Origin: Ceratotherium simum simum
Lineage: Eukaryota > Chordata > Mammalia > Perissodactyla > Rhinocerotidae
Reading direction: 5' to 3'
DNA length: 64,000 bases
NCBI RefSeq assembly: GCF_000283155.1
Contig: NW_004454160.1
Span: 2,074,013 to 2,138,012, forward strand
Shown here: one piece after another, positions 14,740 to 28,000 of the stretch
Layout of the letters: each line of letters opens with the position of its first letter
Numbering within the stretch: position 1 is the first letter of the stretch
Program-made: the position numbers and the translations under genes
Notes under the pieces: model-generated
Seen by the model: only the letters and a program-made list of their open reading frames with translations
Told to the model about the DNA's origin: nothing
Databases searched by the model: none

Positions 14740-16840
14740 TTCCGAGACCTCACAAAGCAGTGATTAGTTCCAAATGAATGATGCAGTATGAATTATGAGT
14801 TTAAAAGAGACCAAGGACCTAGTGCATTTAGACCAGCCAGAATGTGGGTTCAAGTTCAGTATTCTCCTCTTCCTCCACTTCCTCTCCAGACTATGAAAAA
14901 GAAGAAAAGGAAAATGAGATGTCAGTCTGGCCTAATTTATATACTGACCAAGGAGGCGTTTCCCAGCTCTTAAGTCCTTATGTTTAAACCCCACAACAAA
15001 CATGCTCTTCCAAGTCGCACTTGATAGAAATATTGGAAAATTCTATTTTGGATTATTTAGGGCCACCTAGGATCTGAGGCAGAATCAGGGATGCTCATAG
15101 ATGAATTAGAATTCAGTTTTATAGACATCCAGCCCAGTTAGCAGTGTATGCTGTTGTCCTGGACCATTCACAAAACTCAAGTATCCTACAGAACTGTGCA
15201 ATATCAATACTATAAAATAAAAATTTTGGACTGATAGTGTGTAGGCACAAATCAGGTTTTAGACCAAATGCTCCCAATCGGAAAGATCATTTGTCTATCC
15301 TGTTCACTGGTTTGCATGATTTCTTGTTCCCACCTTCCAGCACTCATGAGTATTCCATTTCTATTCCTCTCAGGAGGTACCCAGCAGCCCCGGGAGGTCC
15401 TGGGAACAGACAGTAGATCTAGCCCTGGAGGCTAATGAAGGGGCTTGGGAAGCACCCGTTTTTGTTACCACTGTCATTCAACTCCTCCCAGGACTCACCC
15501 TCTACTTTCGTTCAGTGGTTCAGTGTAGAATCTAAACCCTTTATCTCTAAAGTATAACCCCACCCCTTTACCCCAAGTCAAACATCTTGATTACTGTCTG
15601 AACTCACAACCCAGAGGCCCTTCCACATGTGTCACCTAGGCAGTATTTTCTTTATTTATTATTTGTGCCCCACCTACTTTCAAAATGGATCCAAGCTACA
15701 TAACGTAAGACACTTCTAAAGCCATTAAGAAAATAGTTAACAGATAAGAGTCCATTTCCAGGTGGAAAGGAGGATGTGTAATAATTTTTACCATGAACAA
15801 GCCAGAAACATTCCTCTTTAAATTTCTACGGTATTGTCTTCAAATTATCTCACAATGCCTCATATGTGAACATTTCATGTCTTGTACCCCCCAACTCTCA
15901 TTAAGATCAGAGATATCATGACTTTATGTTCCTCTAACAGTGCCTAGCACAGTGCTTTCCACATTGTAGAAGTTTCATTCAAAAATTAATTTTTGAGCAC
16001 CTACTATGTGCCAGGTACTATGGCTTACCTCTGGGGTTGTGGTGATACCTAAGACACACATCTTTCCTCAGACAGAAAGAAAAACAACATCTAAAGTATA
16101 GCTCTAAAGTATAAATAGAGATGTGCTTAAGTGCTTTGGGAGGCAGAAGGAGAACCCCCCCAGCACAGCCTAGGGGCACCAGGAAGGCTTCTAGCAAGGC
16201 TGACCCTTTGATGCTCATTGAAGGCAACCACCCTGAGAGGCCTGAGGATGCAGAGATAAGTAAAACATAATCTGCCTTCAAGGTGCTCTTGCTCAATTGC
16301 CTCATCTTGATAGCTGAATAGGAAGTAGCCAGGTAGAGAAGAAATGACATTTACAAGGACCCAGCAATGTGAAGAACTGCCGCGGGAGATGGCGGGGGGA
16401 GCAGGAGATGAAACTGCAGAGGGCCTAGGGGCTGCTCAGGAAGGGCCTTGTCCTAAGAAGGAGTTTAAACTTGACTGTAAAGGTAGTACAGAGGTGCTGA
16501 GTCATTTGTTAGAAGTGACAAGATTAAATTAGCTGGCTGAGCTGAGCCCTATATACTGCTAATGTAGATAATATCCCTCCCCATCCCACCCCCAACCCCT
16601 CACCCCATCTCCAACATCAATTGCAAGTGGAGAGTTTTTCTTTTATAATCAAGGATAGGAGCAGGAAAATGTTCTTCCTCTCCCTGTGTTATTGCCTCCA
16701 TTCATAAAAGAGGAACTTTGGCCCTCTTGAAAGTATTAAGAAAATAATTCTGCCCTTCTTTCCAGACCCCTCACTCTCTCCCTTCCCCTGGCCCCAGCCC
16801 CTTGGGAAGAGAGCCTGTTCTGATTCATGAGTTTGGGGGA
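14740..16840. other. Intergenic DNA upstream of PHGDH
   Basis: No gene recognised. From about 15985 to 16530 there is a diverged ancient repeat (GAGCACCTACTATGTGCCAG, later a GGGCCTTGTCCTAAGAAGG segment) broken by unique DNA. Nothing else stands out. Confidence 0.6.
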
Positions 16841-16846
16841 AAAGTC

Positions 16847-17348
16847 TGTAGGGGAGGAAGACAAATCCTCTATACACTCTAGGTCCTTCTGGCTGGGCTA
16901 TGGATTAAATTGACATGAGAGAGAATAACAGGAGAAAATCAAACAAAGCTTTATAACATGTATACATGGGAGAGACCCAGGAAAAACTGGGTAACTCAGC
17001 CATCTGGCCAAGGATGTCATCTTAAATAGCATCTTCAGCTAAAGACAAAGGAGGATGTTGGAGGTAGTGGTTTGGGACTTCAAAGGGAAGGAAGGCAATT
17101 CACATGGAAATGGAAAAGCAAATGTTTGGTAAACAGAACTTTGATAAGAATGGGCTTAGCAAGGACCCTCACAGTCTACTAATACCCAGAGTGATCTATG
17201 ATGATGGCCCGTCCTGGGGACAGGCCTTTTATCTCAAATTCTTTTAGGCAGTTAGGGGGAAGGCCGAAGTTTCTTTCAGAGTCTTTTCTTCTTAAAAATA
17301 ATCAAGCCAAGGCAAAGAGACACATTTTGCAGTGACCAGTTCTGATCC
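16847..17348 (-). mobile_element. Class I ERV LTR (copy B)
   Basis: Same family as copy A at 7459, in reverse. It starts TGTAGGGGAGGAAG on the plus strand, the complement of the copy A 3' end, and reaches the complement of the copy A 5' end near AAAGAGACACATTTTG (17317). It has small rearrangements and no retroviral genes. Confidence 0.75.
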
Positions 17349-17637
17349 TAGTGTGAGCCCATGCCAACCCTTTGTTGGCTCTCCCCTTTGGAGCTGGAAG
17401 TCCACGAATAATGTGCACTCTCCTGCTTCCTTGTGTGTGGTGAACCCACCAGGGAAGGCCCCACCACAAGCACCTGAGGGTGCCAGAGCTACAGCTGTCC
17501 AGCTGCTCTGCCTGTAGAGGATAAGGTTAATGGGGGAGGGGGAAGCAGGAGAAGTAGGAATCCCATTTTTCTACTTGGAGCCCAGCTGTGATCTCCAAAC
17601 TCACATTCTGAGTAATAAAACAGATATTTGGAGAGGT

Positions 17638-17850
17638 AGATGATGAATCGTCAGCTGCAAAACAGGTACATCTGGATTTGAATTCCAGCTTCTCACATTA
17701 CTGATAATGTGACCTTGGGCAAATTATATTGCCTCTCTAAGACTTAATTTTCTTCTCTGTAATAAGGGGCTAATAGTAGGATAGTGTTGACTTCATAAGG
17801 CTCTTGTGAGGATTAAATAAGGGAAAGCAAACAAATAAGAGCAACCTGTA
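17638..17850 (+). repeat. MIR SINE
   Basis: Follows the MIR consensus order: GGATTTGAATTCCAGCTTCT, TGTGACCTTGGGCAAATTAT, then CTCTTGTGAGGATTAAATAA. Old and diverged. Confidence 0.75.
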
Positions 17851-17865
17851 GTGCTTGCCTTTCTT

Positions 17866-18330
17866 TCATTCATTCATTCATTCAGTCAGTCAATCAACAC
17901 ATATTTATTAAGAGCCTATAATGTGCCAGGCACTGCTGAGGGCACTGGGAAGGAAGCTTTGAACAAAACAAACACAGTCTCTGCTCTCATGGAGCTTTTG
18001 TTCTGGTTAGGGACAGAAAATAAATAAGTAAATGAAAAATTGAACAAGATAATGTCAAGGTGTGATAAATATGATGAAGAATATAAAACTGAGTGACATG
18101 ATAGAGAGGACGGGATGAGGGGACATCTATTTCAGATTTTATGATCAGGGAAGTCCTTTCCAAGAAGATGATCTTTCAGTTGAGACTGAAATAAGAAGTT
18201 GACTATGCAAAGAACTAAGGAAAGGAAATTCTAGGCAGATTAAAAAGCAGAACAAGTCTGGCACATTCAAGAAACCTGCCCACAAATATTTCTGTAGCAC
18301 TTACTGTCTGTCAGGCACAATGGCAGGCAC
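17866..18330 (+). repeat. Ancient mammal-wide repeat
   Basis: Begins with a (CATT)n run and CATATTTATTAAGAGCCTAT, then CCAGGCACTGCTGAGGGCAC, and includes a CAGGGAAGTCCTTTCC segment. This order recurs in mammalian genomes. The family is not assigned. Confidence 0.5.
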
Positions 18331-19109
18331 TGGGATAATGATACTGAACTAGTCACATTGATACCGAACCTCTTAATCTCAAGTTCCTGTGCCTGATGCA
18401 CAGTAAACCAATCACTGAGACGTCAGTGCTTGGAGATGGAGAAAGGTTTTATTTGAATTGGGCAAAACAAGAAGGTGGGAGGATGAGTTCTCTCAAATCC
18501 ATCTTAACAAGAGAAGAAAGAGGGGTGTTTTATAGAGGTAAGGGGCTTGGCAGGAGGAGTTTCAGAGAAACAAAGGGGTAATCTTTCACTCCAGAGAAGC
18601 CCTTGGGCAATCTGACTTCTGGACATCAACGGCAGCTGGCTACTGGTCATCTGGTGATGGTTACCTCCCTGAAGGCATTCTCTTTCTTCCGTAACACAAG
18701 CTCACAAATGCTCTCAACCTCTGAGTCACCCCTCAGGTTAAACAAGAAAACTTATTGAATATCTACAGTAACCCTCAGGTACCCAGCTTCAACATGAGGT
18801 CCCTGCCCTCAGTGGGCTCACAGTTTGGTGTGTGACTGTATGTGTTGTTTGTGCAGAGTGTATTGGAGAGTCAGGAAAGTCTCTGACAGGCAGCACTTAA
18901 GCTGAGATCTGAAAGTGGAGGAAGAGCCAGTGGAGAAAATTTAAGGGAAAGAAAACAATAAGAACAAAGTCCCTTGGGTAGAAAAGAACATGGCTTTTTT
19001 AGGAACTGACAGAAGTTCAGAGCACCTGTCACATAGAGAACAAGGGGTAACGTGGCACAAGACGAGGTGGAGAGGTCAGCAAGGGCCACACCATTCAGGC
19101 CATGTGAAT

Positions 19110-19500
19110 AGTCTGGACTTTTGTGGATGCTAATAGCAGAAACTCAATTTAAACTGGCTCAGGGAAAAAAGGGAACACTTAGGTGTCTGAAAAGATCAAG
19201 TGTGGGCAGAAATGAGCTCAAACAGTGTCACTGGCCATCTGTGTCTCTCTCCTGTCTCTGTTTTCCTTTGGGTTTGCTTCATTTCCAGAAGGGCAAGATG
19301 TGGCAAGAATGTCACCAGTTAGTGAAGAATATAAGATTCAGCTATATATTCTAGCAGTTGAGCATCCTAGAAGATTGCACTAATTTTCCAATAATTACCA
19401 CAAAATTTCCCGACCTGATCATCACTGGGCCGTCTTGGGTCATGTATCTGTCCCTGAGCAACTAATCACTGTGGCCAGGGGAAGGGCTGTGCTGACCAGT
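19110..19500 (+). repeat. Unassigned interspersed repeat (copy 1)
   Basis: The sequence from about 19125 (AATAGCAGAAACTCAATTTA) to the AATCACTGTGGCCAGGGGAA segment near 19465 resembles the stretch at 56740-57050 in gene-free DNA. It is a dispersed old repeat whose name I cannot give. Confidence 0.4.
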
Positions 19501-19825
19501 CAGTCCTGAGGAAAACACCCACTTCTATCTGAGGAAAGGATTAGTTCTATCCGAAGAGTACACTAAGAGTATGAGAAAAGTTGGTCCCCAAAGGAAAAGT
19601 CAAGGTGCTGAACCAAGAGAAGGGGAGTGCGGATTGGACAAGCTGGCAACACCGACCCTTGACCACCCCACCATGGTAAGGAGTTTAGATTTTATTCTAA
19701 GTAGGATGAGAAACCATTCAAGGGTTAGCTATAAGGAGGGGCAGGTATTGTCTAAGTTTAAAAATGATCACTCTATATTAACACACCAAAAAAAAGCTCC
19801 TTTTTACATTGTTGTTTTTATTCTT

Positions 19826-19870
19826 GTTATGATGATGATGACAATGAATATGATGATAATAATGATTAGC
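19826..19870. repeat. Imperfect ATG/GAT microsatellite
   Basis: An irregular run of ATG, ATA and GAT triplets following a T-rich stretch. A partial ancient repeat (ATTTTATTCTAAGTAGGATG) lies just before it at 19675-19770. Confidence 0.7.
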
Positions 19871-21004
19871 AGAGGAGTAGATCCTTTGTGTGGCACGTGA
19901 AGCCAGTCAGTAAGGTACACTCAGAACTTGAAAAGGCAACTCTCTGACAGTGAAACTAATAAGAATCAATGAATAATGGATGAAGTTAACCGCCTGAGAA
20001 AGTAACCCATCCTGAGAGAAGGCAAATGCCTGAAAAAGGAGTTTTGGGAACCACTAGATCAAATTAAGGGAAGAAGAATACTATTTTATCCAAACACAAT
20101 TGAAAGTTAAAAAGAAAAAAACTTCTTAATATAATCGATTGTATTGTAATTTTTCTGCAAGAAGAATGTTTTAATAGAAAGGCTGGTCTGCACGTTCAAA
20201 AAGATGAGGCAACGTGTGTCTTGGCTTCTACCCAGCCCTGTTCCAGGAGAAAAAGGAAGGCAGCACATGTGACAGACAGGAGAGCCGTGTCGTTAGCGAG
20301 GTGTACTTTGATGTGGTACAGGGAGAATTCATTAGATTTTATCATAGTCTGTATAAAAATATCCCTCTGATGGTGTAACTCCTTTCCTTTACCATTCTTC
20401 TGAGTAATTATTTTATTTTCCAGATACCCTGATGCCAGTAAATGGCCTCGGGGTGGATCTGTTTCTCACCAGATCCCATCGTGTTTAAGTCCTGTGGCAA
20501 AAGAGAAACAGGCACAAACTAAAATTCTGTTTTTTGAAGGGCTCCTGTCAACAGGGGAATGCTGTCGAGTGACAGAGGGACAAGGATCTGGTATCGCAGT
20601 CACTAAGCGGGCAGTCCCCATGTTCATGAACACAGGAGCTAGTGGTGTTCTCGGAAACTCGGATCAACACTCGGGGCTCTGGTGAAATCACATTTTTAAC
20701 CTTATTGACCTGAGAATGGACTCTGAGCTACCACTTCGGAAGTCTAGTAATCAGAGAGCTTCCCTCTGAGATCTCAAGCTCTCCTCGCCTTACCTTCAAC
20801 TACAGTGTCTCAAAACCTGTTTAGGTCACTGAACTCTATAAGAATCTGATGAAACTACAAACCCTCTCACCATCTGAATTGTGCATACAGTTTCGAAGAC
20901 TCATGCACCTCCTGACGCCTATTCACAAGCCACCTAGGATCCCATAAACCTCTTGTTAGAACCCCATATTTTCCATGGATTAGGCATGATAACAAAATGC
21001 AAAA

Positions 21005-21240
21005 TAGCCATAATAATAGTACTAATATTTATTGATCATTTTTAGGTGTTAGATAAGTACAGTTCAGTAAATCCTCACAACAACTCTATGGACTAGACAC
21101 CACTATTATTCTCATTTTACAAATGATGAATCTGAGACACATTATCATAGTTAACCCAACTTTACAATTTATAGAAATAAAATGACTTACCAAATGTTAC
21201 AGGGCAATAAGACATAAAATTGGGATTATAGTATTTCTTC
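21005..21240 (-). repeat. MIR SINE, reversed
   Basis: Reads as the complement of MIR: CAGTAAATCCTCACAACAAC, then TTATTCTCATTTTACAAATG and a TTACCAAATGTTACAGGGC segment. Confidence 0.7.
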
Positions 21241-21449
21241 AAATCTCTAGTTAAACTCCTAATTGTGTTGTTCCTGAATCTTTCAAAATGAGATGGAAGG
21301 TCCTTCCATCTCTAAAATATTATATTCAATTTAGAAACAACAGCACAAAAGCTTGAATGTTATAACTATTGACAATAGGCAGAAATCAGGGATTCTATGT
21401 TGCCTGAGACGTTGTCCAACATATTGGTATTTACCGAGAAATGTGTCTT

Positions 21450-21949
21450 GGCGTCCTAGGCAGAATAATGGCTCCCCAACGGTGTCCGCGTCCTAATGCC
21501 CAGAACCTGTGAATATGTTACATTATATGGCAAAATAAACTTTGTAGATGTGATTATGTTAAGGGGTTTGAGATGCTGAGATGATCCTGGATTATCTGGG
21601 TGGGGAGGATGTAATCACAACGGTGTTCATAAGAGGAACACAGGAGGAGTCAGAGTGAGAGAGAAGGCCATGTGATGATGGAAGCAGAGACTGGAATGAT
21701 GTGCTCTGAAAATGGAGGAAGGGGCCACAAGCCAAGAATACAGGTGGCCTCTAGAAACCGGAAAAGACAAGGAAATGGATTCTCCTCTAGATCCTCTGGA
21801 AGGAACCAGCCCTGCTGACACCTTAACTTTAGCCAGTGAAACTCATTTCAGATTTGTGAACTCTAGAACTCTAAGAGAATAAATGTGTGTTGTTCTAAGC
21901 CACCATATTTGTAATAATTTGTTACAGCAGCAATAGAAAACTAATATAC
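21450..21949 (+). mobile_element. MLT1-type (MaLR) LTR
   Basis: The order of words fits a MaLR LTR: AGGCAGAATAATGGCTCCCC, GGATTATCTGGGTGGGGAGG, then a TGTTCTAAGCCACCATATTT end with TTACAGCAGCAATAGAAAAC. The polyadenylation region AGAGAATAAATG lies near 21875. Old, with no interior sequence. Confidence 0.8.
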
Positions 21950-23220
21950 TTGGAAACCAGGCAAAATGAGAAGAACAAAATTTCATCCAGGACAGAAAGA
22001 TTAAGTAGAAGAGAGACAAAAAGAAATTTTAGAAGATAGGAAAAGTAGAAGGGACATTAATGGTCTCCTTGTCCCCCATTAATTCTTCTCCCTCTAATTA
22101 ACCAGGGAATTTACATTAAAACAAATAAACAAACAGAAACCCTGTGTCGTCCCAGCTAAGCCTAAAGTGAGACTGGATGGATGGGACCAGAGAACTCTCC
22201 CCACCTTCCCCTCCTCACTCCTCAAGCATCTACTCCCTGGAGTGATTAGCTGATTAAGGATACTGTGGCCAGAGATGAAAGAGACAGGAAATAAAGGACA
22301 ATATGCTGCCCATCCCCCAACCAGTTCAAAGAGCTAGATTTTGAGCCACTGGAGTGTGACACACTATACGCAAAATCTGAAAGAGCTATTTAAGGGAGAT
22401 GACCCGGAGTCACAGGGGAATGCTGCTCAAGTGGCAGGTGGGGAGAGGGGAGGGGGTGCACTATCCTCATTCTTCATTCATTCTTTCCACAAACACTGTA
22501 TCAGTGAGTAACTATGACACACTGGGTGGTGCTGGGGTCCTTGCTTTCATGGACCACCACCAGCTTTCACGCTTTCATTCTTCTAGTGGAGATGACAAGC
22601 GTTAATCAAATAATCACACAAATGAGGGTTTAATTGCAACCTAGGACAAATGTTATACAGAATTGGTTCTTTGAGAGTCTTTGAGGAAAGAACTTAAGAT
22701 GTATGAGGGGGGAGGGGAGTTTTCTTTGAGGGAGTGAAGCTCCAGATGGCGTCTGAAGAAAGAGTAGATGTTAACTAGGCCATTTGAACCTTTCGGGGGA
22801 GAGAGACAGAATGAAAAGGGGAAAGAACGCTCCAGGCAGAGGAGATAGCATGAAAGCAGATCTGTAGAGGGGTTGGGAGATGAGGAGAGAGCATGGCATG
22901 TTCATGAAACTGAAAGAAAGCCAGTGTGGCCCCAGTCCAGAGAGCAGGGCATGCATGGAGCGTCATTCTAGTACCTCCAGGATCTTTGGCTGCATCATTG
23001 GCAGAGATTGTGGTATCCTTACAGAGAGCATGAGCAAAGTAGCAGAAGTGAGGCAAATGCACGCAGCCATGTAGGCAAGTGGGGCAAGAAGCAGGGAATT
23101 CAGCCTTGCAGCGTTGATGTAGAGTAAGAAGATGGAAGGTACCTCTAAGTAAAAGGATCTTGTGTGGCTTGAGGTGCAGTCCTCTGACGCATCTTGAAGA
23201 TTCAACCACTGTGATGGATG
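21950..23220. other. Intergenic DNA
   Basis: No gene recognised. A diverged ancient repeat is probable at 22460-23080, with words such as TTCCACAAACACTG, GAACGCTCCAGGCAGAGGAG and GAAAGCCAGTGTGGCC, but the family is not assigned. Confidence 0.5.
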
Positions 23221-23240
23221 CCTAGAGAAGGTGCAGTTTG

Positions 23241-23560
23241 GGGGCTGGCCCGTGGCTTAGCGGTTAAGTGCGCATGCTCCGCTACTGGTGGCCCGGGTTC
23301 GGGTCCTGGGCGCGCACTGACGCACTGCTTCTCCCGCCATGCTGAGGCCGCATCCCACATACAGCAACTAGAAGGATGTGCAGCTATGACATACAACTAT
23401 CTACTGGGGCTTTGGGGAAAAAANNNNNNNNNNNNNNNNNNNNNNNNNNNNNNNNNNNNNNNNNNNNNNNNNNNNNNNNNNNNNNNNNNNNNNNNNNNNN
23501 NNNNNNNNNNNNNNNNNNNNNNNNNNNNNNNNNAAAAAAAAAAAAAGAAAGAAAGGAAAC
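23241..23560 (+). mobile_element. ERE-type SINE, young form, with sequence gap in tail
   Basis: The head GGGGGCTGGCCCGTGGCTTA and the body match the element at 8449. A perfect 17-base target duplication AGAGAAGGTGCAGTTTG flanks it (23224-23240 and 23561-23577). The A-rich tail contains the run of N. Young insertion. Confidence 0.95.
23424..23533. other. Assembly gap, 110 N
   Basis: A run of 110 N lies in the A-rich tail of a SINE. The true length is unknown; reads probably failed in the simple-sequence tail. Confidence 0.99.
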
Positions 23561-23788
23561 AGAGAAGGTGCAGTTTGATCTCTCCATGCCACTAGGGTCT
23601 TAGGCAGGATTGGGTTGGACCCTGGCTCTGCCACTCCTTTAATGATTGCCACGTACATAGGAAGTGGAATTCAAGACAAAATAGACATCTTTAAGTAGAC
23701 ACCAAAGTTTCATCACATTTCATCTTCTGTCATTACCAAAATGAATCAGAGAGACCTGAGGAGGACAGAGGTACTTTCCTGCAAAAGC

Positions 23789-24146
23789 CTTGGTCAGCTT
23801 GAGCTGCTATAATAAAATACCATAGACTGTGTGGCTTAAACAATAAACATTTATTTCTCACAGTTCTAGAAGCTATAAATCCAAGATCAAGTGCCAGCAT
23901 GGCTGAGTTCTTGGTGAACTAGTTTACAAATGGCCACTTTCTCGCTGGTCCTCAAACGGCAGAGAGAGAGCTCTGGTCCCTTCATCCCCTTATAAGGACA
24001 CTAATCCCATCACTTGGGCTCCATTGCCTAGACCTTGTTAAAACCTAATTACCTTCCAAAGGTCTCATCTCCAAATACCATCACTTTGGGGATTAGGGCT
24101 TCCACATATGAATTTGAGGGGGTACACAAACATTCAGTCCCTAGCA
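23789..24146 (-). mobile_element. MLT1/MST-type (MaLR) LTR, reversed
   Basis: On the plus strand it opens TTGGTCAGCTTGAGCTGCTA, then CCATAGACTGTGTGGCTTAA, and closes with ACACAAACATTCAGTCCCTA. This is the complement of a MaLR LTR. It is comparatively well preserved; no interior is attached. Confidence 0.85.
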
Positions 24147-24979
24147 CCCTCCAAAACATTATCATTTCCCCTCCAAAACTCAGGCCCCAAGGTCAGGCTT
24201 CTTCAACATGTATCAAGCTCAAGACTTTATACTTTCATAGCTCAGGACACAGGGGATTTCAGAATACAAATATATACACAGCTGAGACAAGTTGCAAATT
24301 CAAAGTCTCCATTTATTCAGTTTGCACTGACTATACTGTAGGCTGCACTGGACTAGACTAGACTGTGCTGTACCGTATCTTTCTTTTTTCCAAATTCTTC
24401 TAATTTTATTGCTCTTCCAGACAGCAAACTCCCCATTCCTAATCCTGACCTCGGAATTACTCTTCTCTCTTCTTAGGTCACCTTCTCACACTTTCAGGCC
24501 AGGGTTGCCCTCTATCTAAGCCCTCATGTCCTCAAAGAGGCAATGTCTTTTTCTACCAGGCTCTAGGCCCAGCTCTTTAACTTCTGATAGAAACACTTAG
24601 TGTTGTATTTTAGGGCAATCTGGAATAATTCCTTGACTAATTTACTCTCATCTGGCTTCATTCCTCCACATGGGACCCCTAATCTCTATCTTGTATCATG
24701 GAAAGTTAGAAGACCTGGGGAAAAATGGGTTGCTACCTGCAATTTTACTGTCAGCGCTGAATCTGTTTTAGTAAAAGCTCTGATTAACACATTCTCAGTA
24801 ATGTGCAAATGACCGATATAATCTCAATATAACTTCTCTCACAGTTATCTGCATGCACATTCTGTCTATTCAAATAAGATCTTACGTAGAAATTGCATAG
24901 TTCATAAAATAGCAATGACCCAGTAAGGTAGAACAAACTGACATTATCAAAACCATTTCAAAGATGAGAAAATTGAGGC

Positions 24980-26680
24980 TCAAAGAAACTGCGTAAGACT
25001 CCTGTTTCTGGCCAAGATAGAGTAACAGCATCCAGGTTTACCCTCCAACCTGAAACAACTAAAACAATGGACAAAATACATGAAACATGGTTTTCAAGAC
25101 ACTGGATGTCAAAACAAAAGACTGTGATCTCTGAGAGACAAGAAACAAACAAGGTTAGTCTTATGATTGCTCCAGCTTACTGTCTGGAGAGAGTTTCCAG
25201 GCCACAGGGCAGAGGTAGGGACACCAAGCGAAGCTCAGTGGTCTCCCTGAATTAAGGACATGGAGCTGTGCAATGGAGAGTGATGGAGAGGAGAGGGCCA
25301 AAAACAGAGATAATTCTGGAGCTCGGTAAGAGGAGGTCCTTTGAGTTTTCCGCTGAGTCTGACCATGGTATGCATGTAAGGGAACTACCAGAGGCCAGGG
25401 AAATAATCTGAAAGAATTAGAGGGGACAATCTCCAGAGCCCATATAGGCCAGGAATAGTTTCTATTTTTACCAGGCAGACTGGAAACCCTCATGATTCAC
25501 AGGATACTCTCTCTTGCCTTAGTAGTAGGGAAAAATTAGCCCTAGACTAAGCACTGCTTTGGTCTTGCCTAACAAAGCTTAAAAGAAATACCTGAAAGAA
25601 TCAAATTGTACCCAGTTAAGTTAACCACATCCCAGAACAACTTGGGAATATGTATAGAAATATAATAACAGCCAGCATGCAACAAGGTAAAATTTGCATG
25701 TGTAGAATTCAATAACAAATTACCAGGCATGCAAAGAAGCAGGAACATGTGACCCATAATGAGGAGAAAAATCAGTCAACAGAAACCAACCCAGAACTTG
25801 ACACAGGTGATAGAATTAATAGGCAAGGACATAAAAACAATTATGATAACTGTATTCCATATATTCAAAAGACTAAAGGAAAGATTAAACATTTTAAGTA
25901 GGCATGGAAGATATAAAAAAAGACCCAAATCAGATTTCTAGAGATAGAAACTACAATGTCTGAGATGGAAAGTCACAGGATGGGAGTAACAGCAGATTAG
26001 ACATCATGGTGAATTCAAAGACATGTGAATATAAACTATCCAAAATGAAATATTTAGAATAATATGACTGAAAAGAAATGAACAGAACATCAGTGAGTTG
26101 TTGGAAAACTTCAAGTGGCCTAATATAAATGCAATTGGAGTCCCCAAAAGAGAGGAGGGGACAAAGGGAGAGAAAAAACATTTGAAGTAACATTGGCCGA
26201 AAATTTTTCCAAGTGTGATGAAAACTTTAAATAACAGATCCAGAAGCTCAATGAACCCCAAACACAAGACATATGAAGAAAATTACACCAACTATCACAC
26301 AATTAAGTTGGGGAAAAAAAAGGAAAAATCTTAAAAGCAGCCAGAGGGAAAAAAAGACATGATGTTACATACAGAGGAACCAAGATAAGAATGGTGGCGG
26401 ATTTCCCCTCCATGCGAGCCAGAAGAAAGTGGAATAACATCTTTAAAGTACTGAAAGGAAAAAAAATCTATCCACCTAGAATTCTGTAGTCAGCAAAAAC
26501 ATCTTTCAAAAATGAAAACAACTTTTTTGACATACAAAAGCTGAAAGAATGAATCATCAGCAAACTTTCACTATAAGAAATACTAAAGGAAGTCCTTCAG
26601 GTACAAGGAAAATGATACCATCTGGATCTACACGAAAGAATGAAGAGCCCTGGAAATGCTAATTATGTAAGTAAATGCAG
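24980..26680 (+). mobile_element. LINE-1/HAL1 fragment, 5' and ORF1 region
   Basis: The stretch reads as an old L1 or half-L1: AGACTCCTGTTTCTGGCCAA near the start, CAATTATGATAACTGTATTC in the ORF1 region, and after it CCACCTAGAATTCTGTAGTC, ACTAAAGGAAGTCCTTCAGG. Many frame breaks. HAL1, which ends shortly after ORF1, is a reasonable alternative to standard L1. Confidence 0.75.
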
Positions 26681-26689
26681 TGATGCTAC

Positions 26690-26960
26690 ATAACCTTCCC
26701 AAAGTCAGAGAGTGGCAGACCAGGGACTTGAGTGCAGGTCTTTTGACACCAATATCAACCTTTAACCATTACACCATGCAGCAATACATAACACTATGCC
26801 ATTTATTTAATTAACAAACACTGATTACACACCTATTCTGTACAAAGGGCTATGCAAGATTGGCAATGTGGGGAATCAAAGAGTAAATAAAATATGTGCT
26901 CTGCTCCCAAAAGAGTTTACATTTTATTTGGAAAATAAGACATAGAAAGGAAAGGGCTAA
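26690..26960 (+). repeat. MIR tail piece and adjoining old repeat
   Basis: 26690-26785 contains a MIR core end (CCCAAAGTCAGAGAGTGGCA, then TTAACCATTACACCATGCAG). The next 170 bases carry a diverged ancient repeat (CACACCTATTCTGTACAAAG). Confidence 0.5.
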
Positions 26961-28000
26961 GTTTAGGGAAGGGCAGGGGAAGTTCTGAGTATAACCTGAG
27001 AACAGAGCTCCACCATCAAAATTACAGATTAGAGCACTGGTATCATGGGTCCATTTTTAATAAGAGCAAGGCCACTTCATCCATTAGGCATTATAGGCTC
27101 AGGGTCCAGGAAGTGTGATGGTCCTAAAACAGTTCTTATTGATAGTTCAAACTGAGTCTGGTATTAGAAGATTTAAATGAAAGCATAACCCCTATTCTTT
27201 CATTTGATAAGCATTTATTGAGGGCTTTCTTATGACCTGAGTAAATGTTGAGGATACAAAAATTGTAATAAGGCACTATGTTATTATTATCAGTATTGTT
27301 ACGGACCAAGAAAATAAAATGAACCATATGTTTAGTGGTTAGCTCAGAGGAAGGCTAGCTCATTGGGGGCTAGCATTTCTGGAAGGCCTCATGAAATGGT
27401 TGGGCTGGACCTTTAAGAAGGGATAGGATAAGCAATGAAAAAGCGTGAGTCTTTCCAGAAGGTTCTAAGCACAGGTGTGGAAGCAGCAATGTGCATTGGA
27501 CATTGGTGGAAGTGAAGGGGAAAGATCCTGGCCTGGCTATAGCAGAAACTTCTCATTGGTGGAAAAAAAGGAAATTAGTTTGGAAAAGTAGGTTATAGAA
27601 AAACCTTTTATGTCATGGAGAGGTTTTTAATTAAGAGATTGACACAGGAGTCAGGCTGTCAACAGAGGGAAAAAAAGACAACCTAACTGGTAAATTCTAG
27701 AATTAAGCCCATGATTTTGTCTTCATTAGCACCTTGGTCCCACTATCCATATAACCAGTTATTAGACAATGTGTAGTACATGCAGATAAGCGGTATGTTT
27801 CTGTGTTCCCCAGAAGGCAAACAGAGACTCTTAAGACGTTAGATAGGCAGATAAAGTATTAATTGGCAATCCAATAATCAGAAGCTGTCACAATGACCCT
27901 GTATCGTGTAAAGACCTGAGCTGACAGACATTCAGTTTGGCCATATAGTGGTGATAGGAACTTTGATAAATCACTTCTTCTCTATGCAGCTCATTGTACT

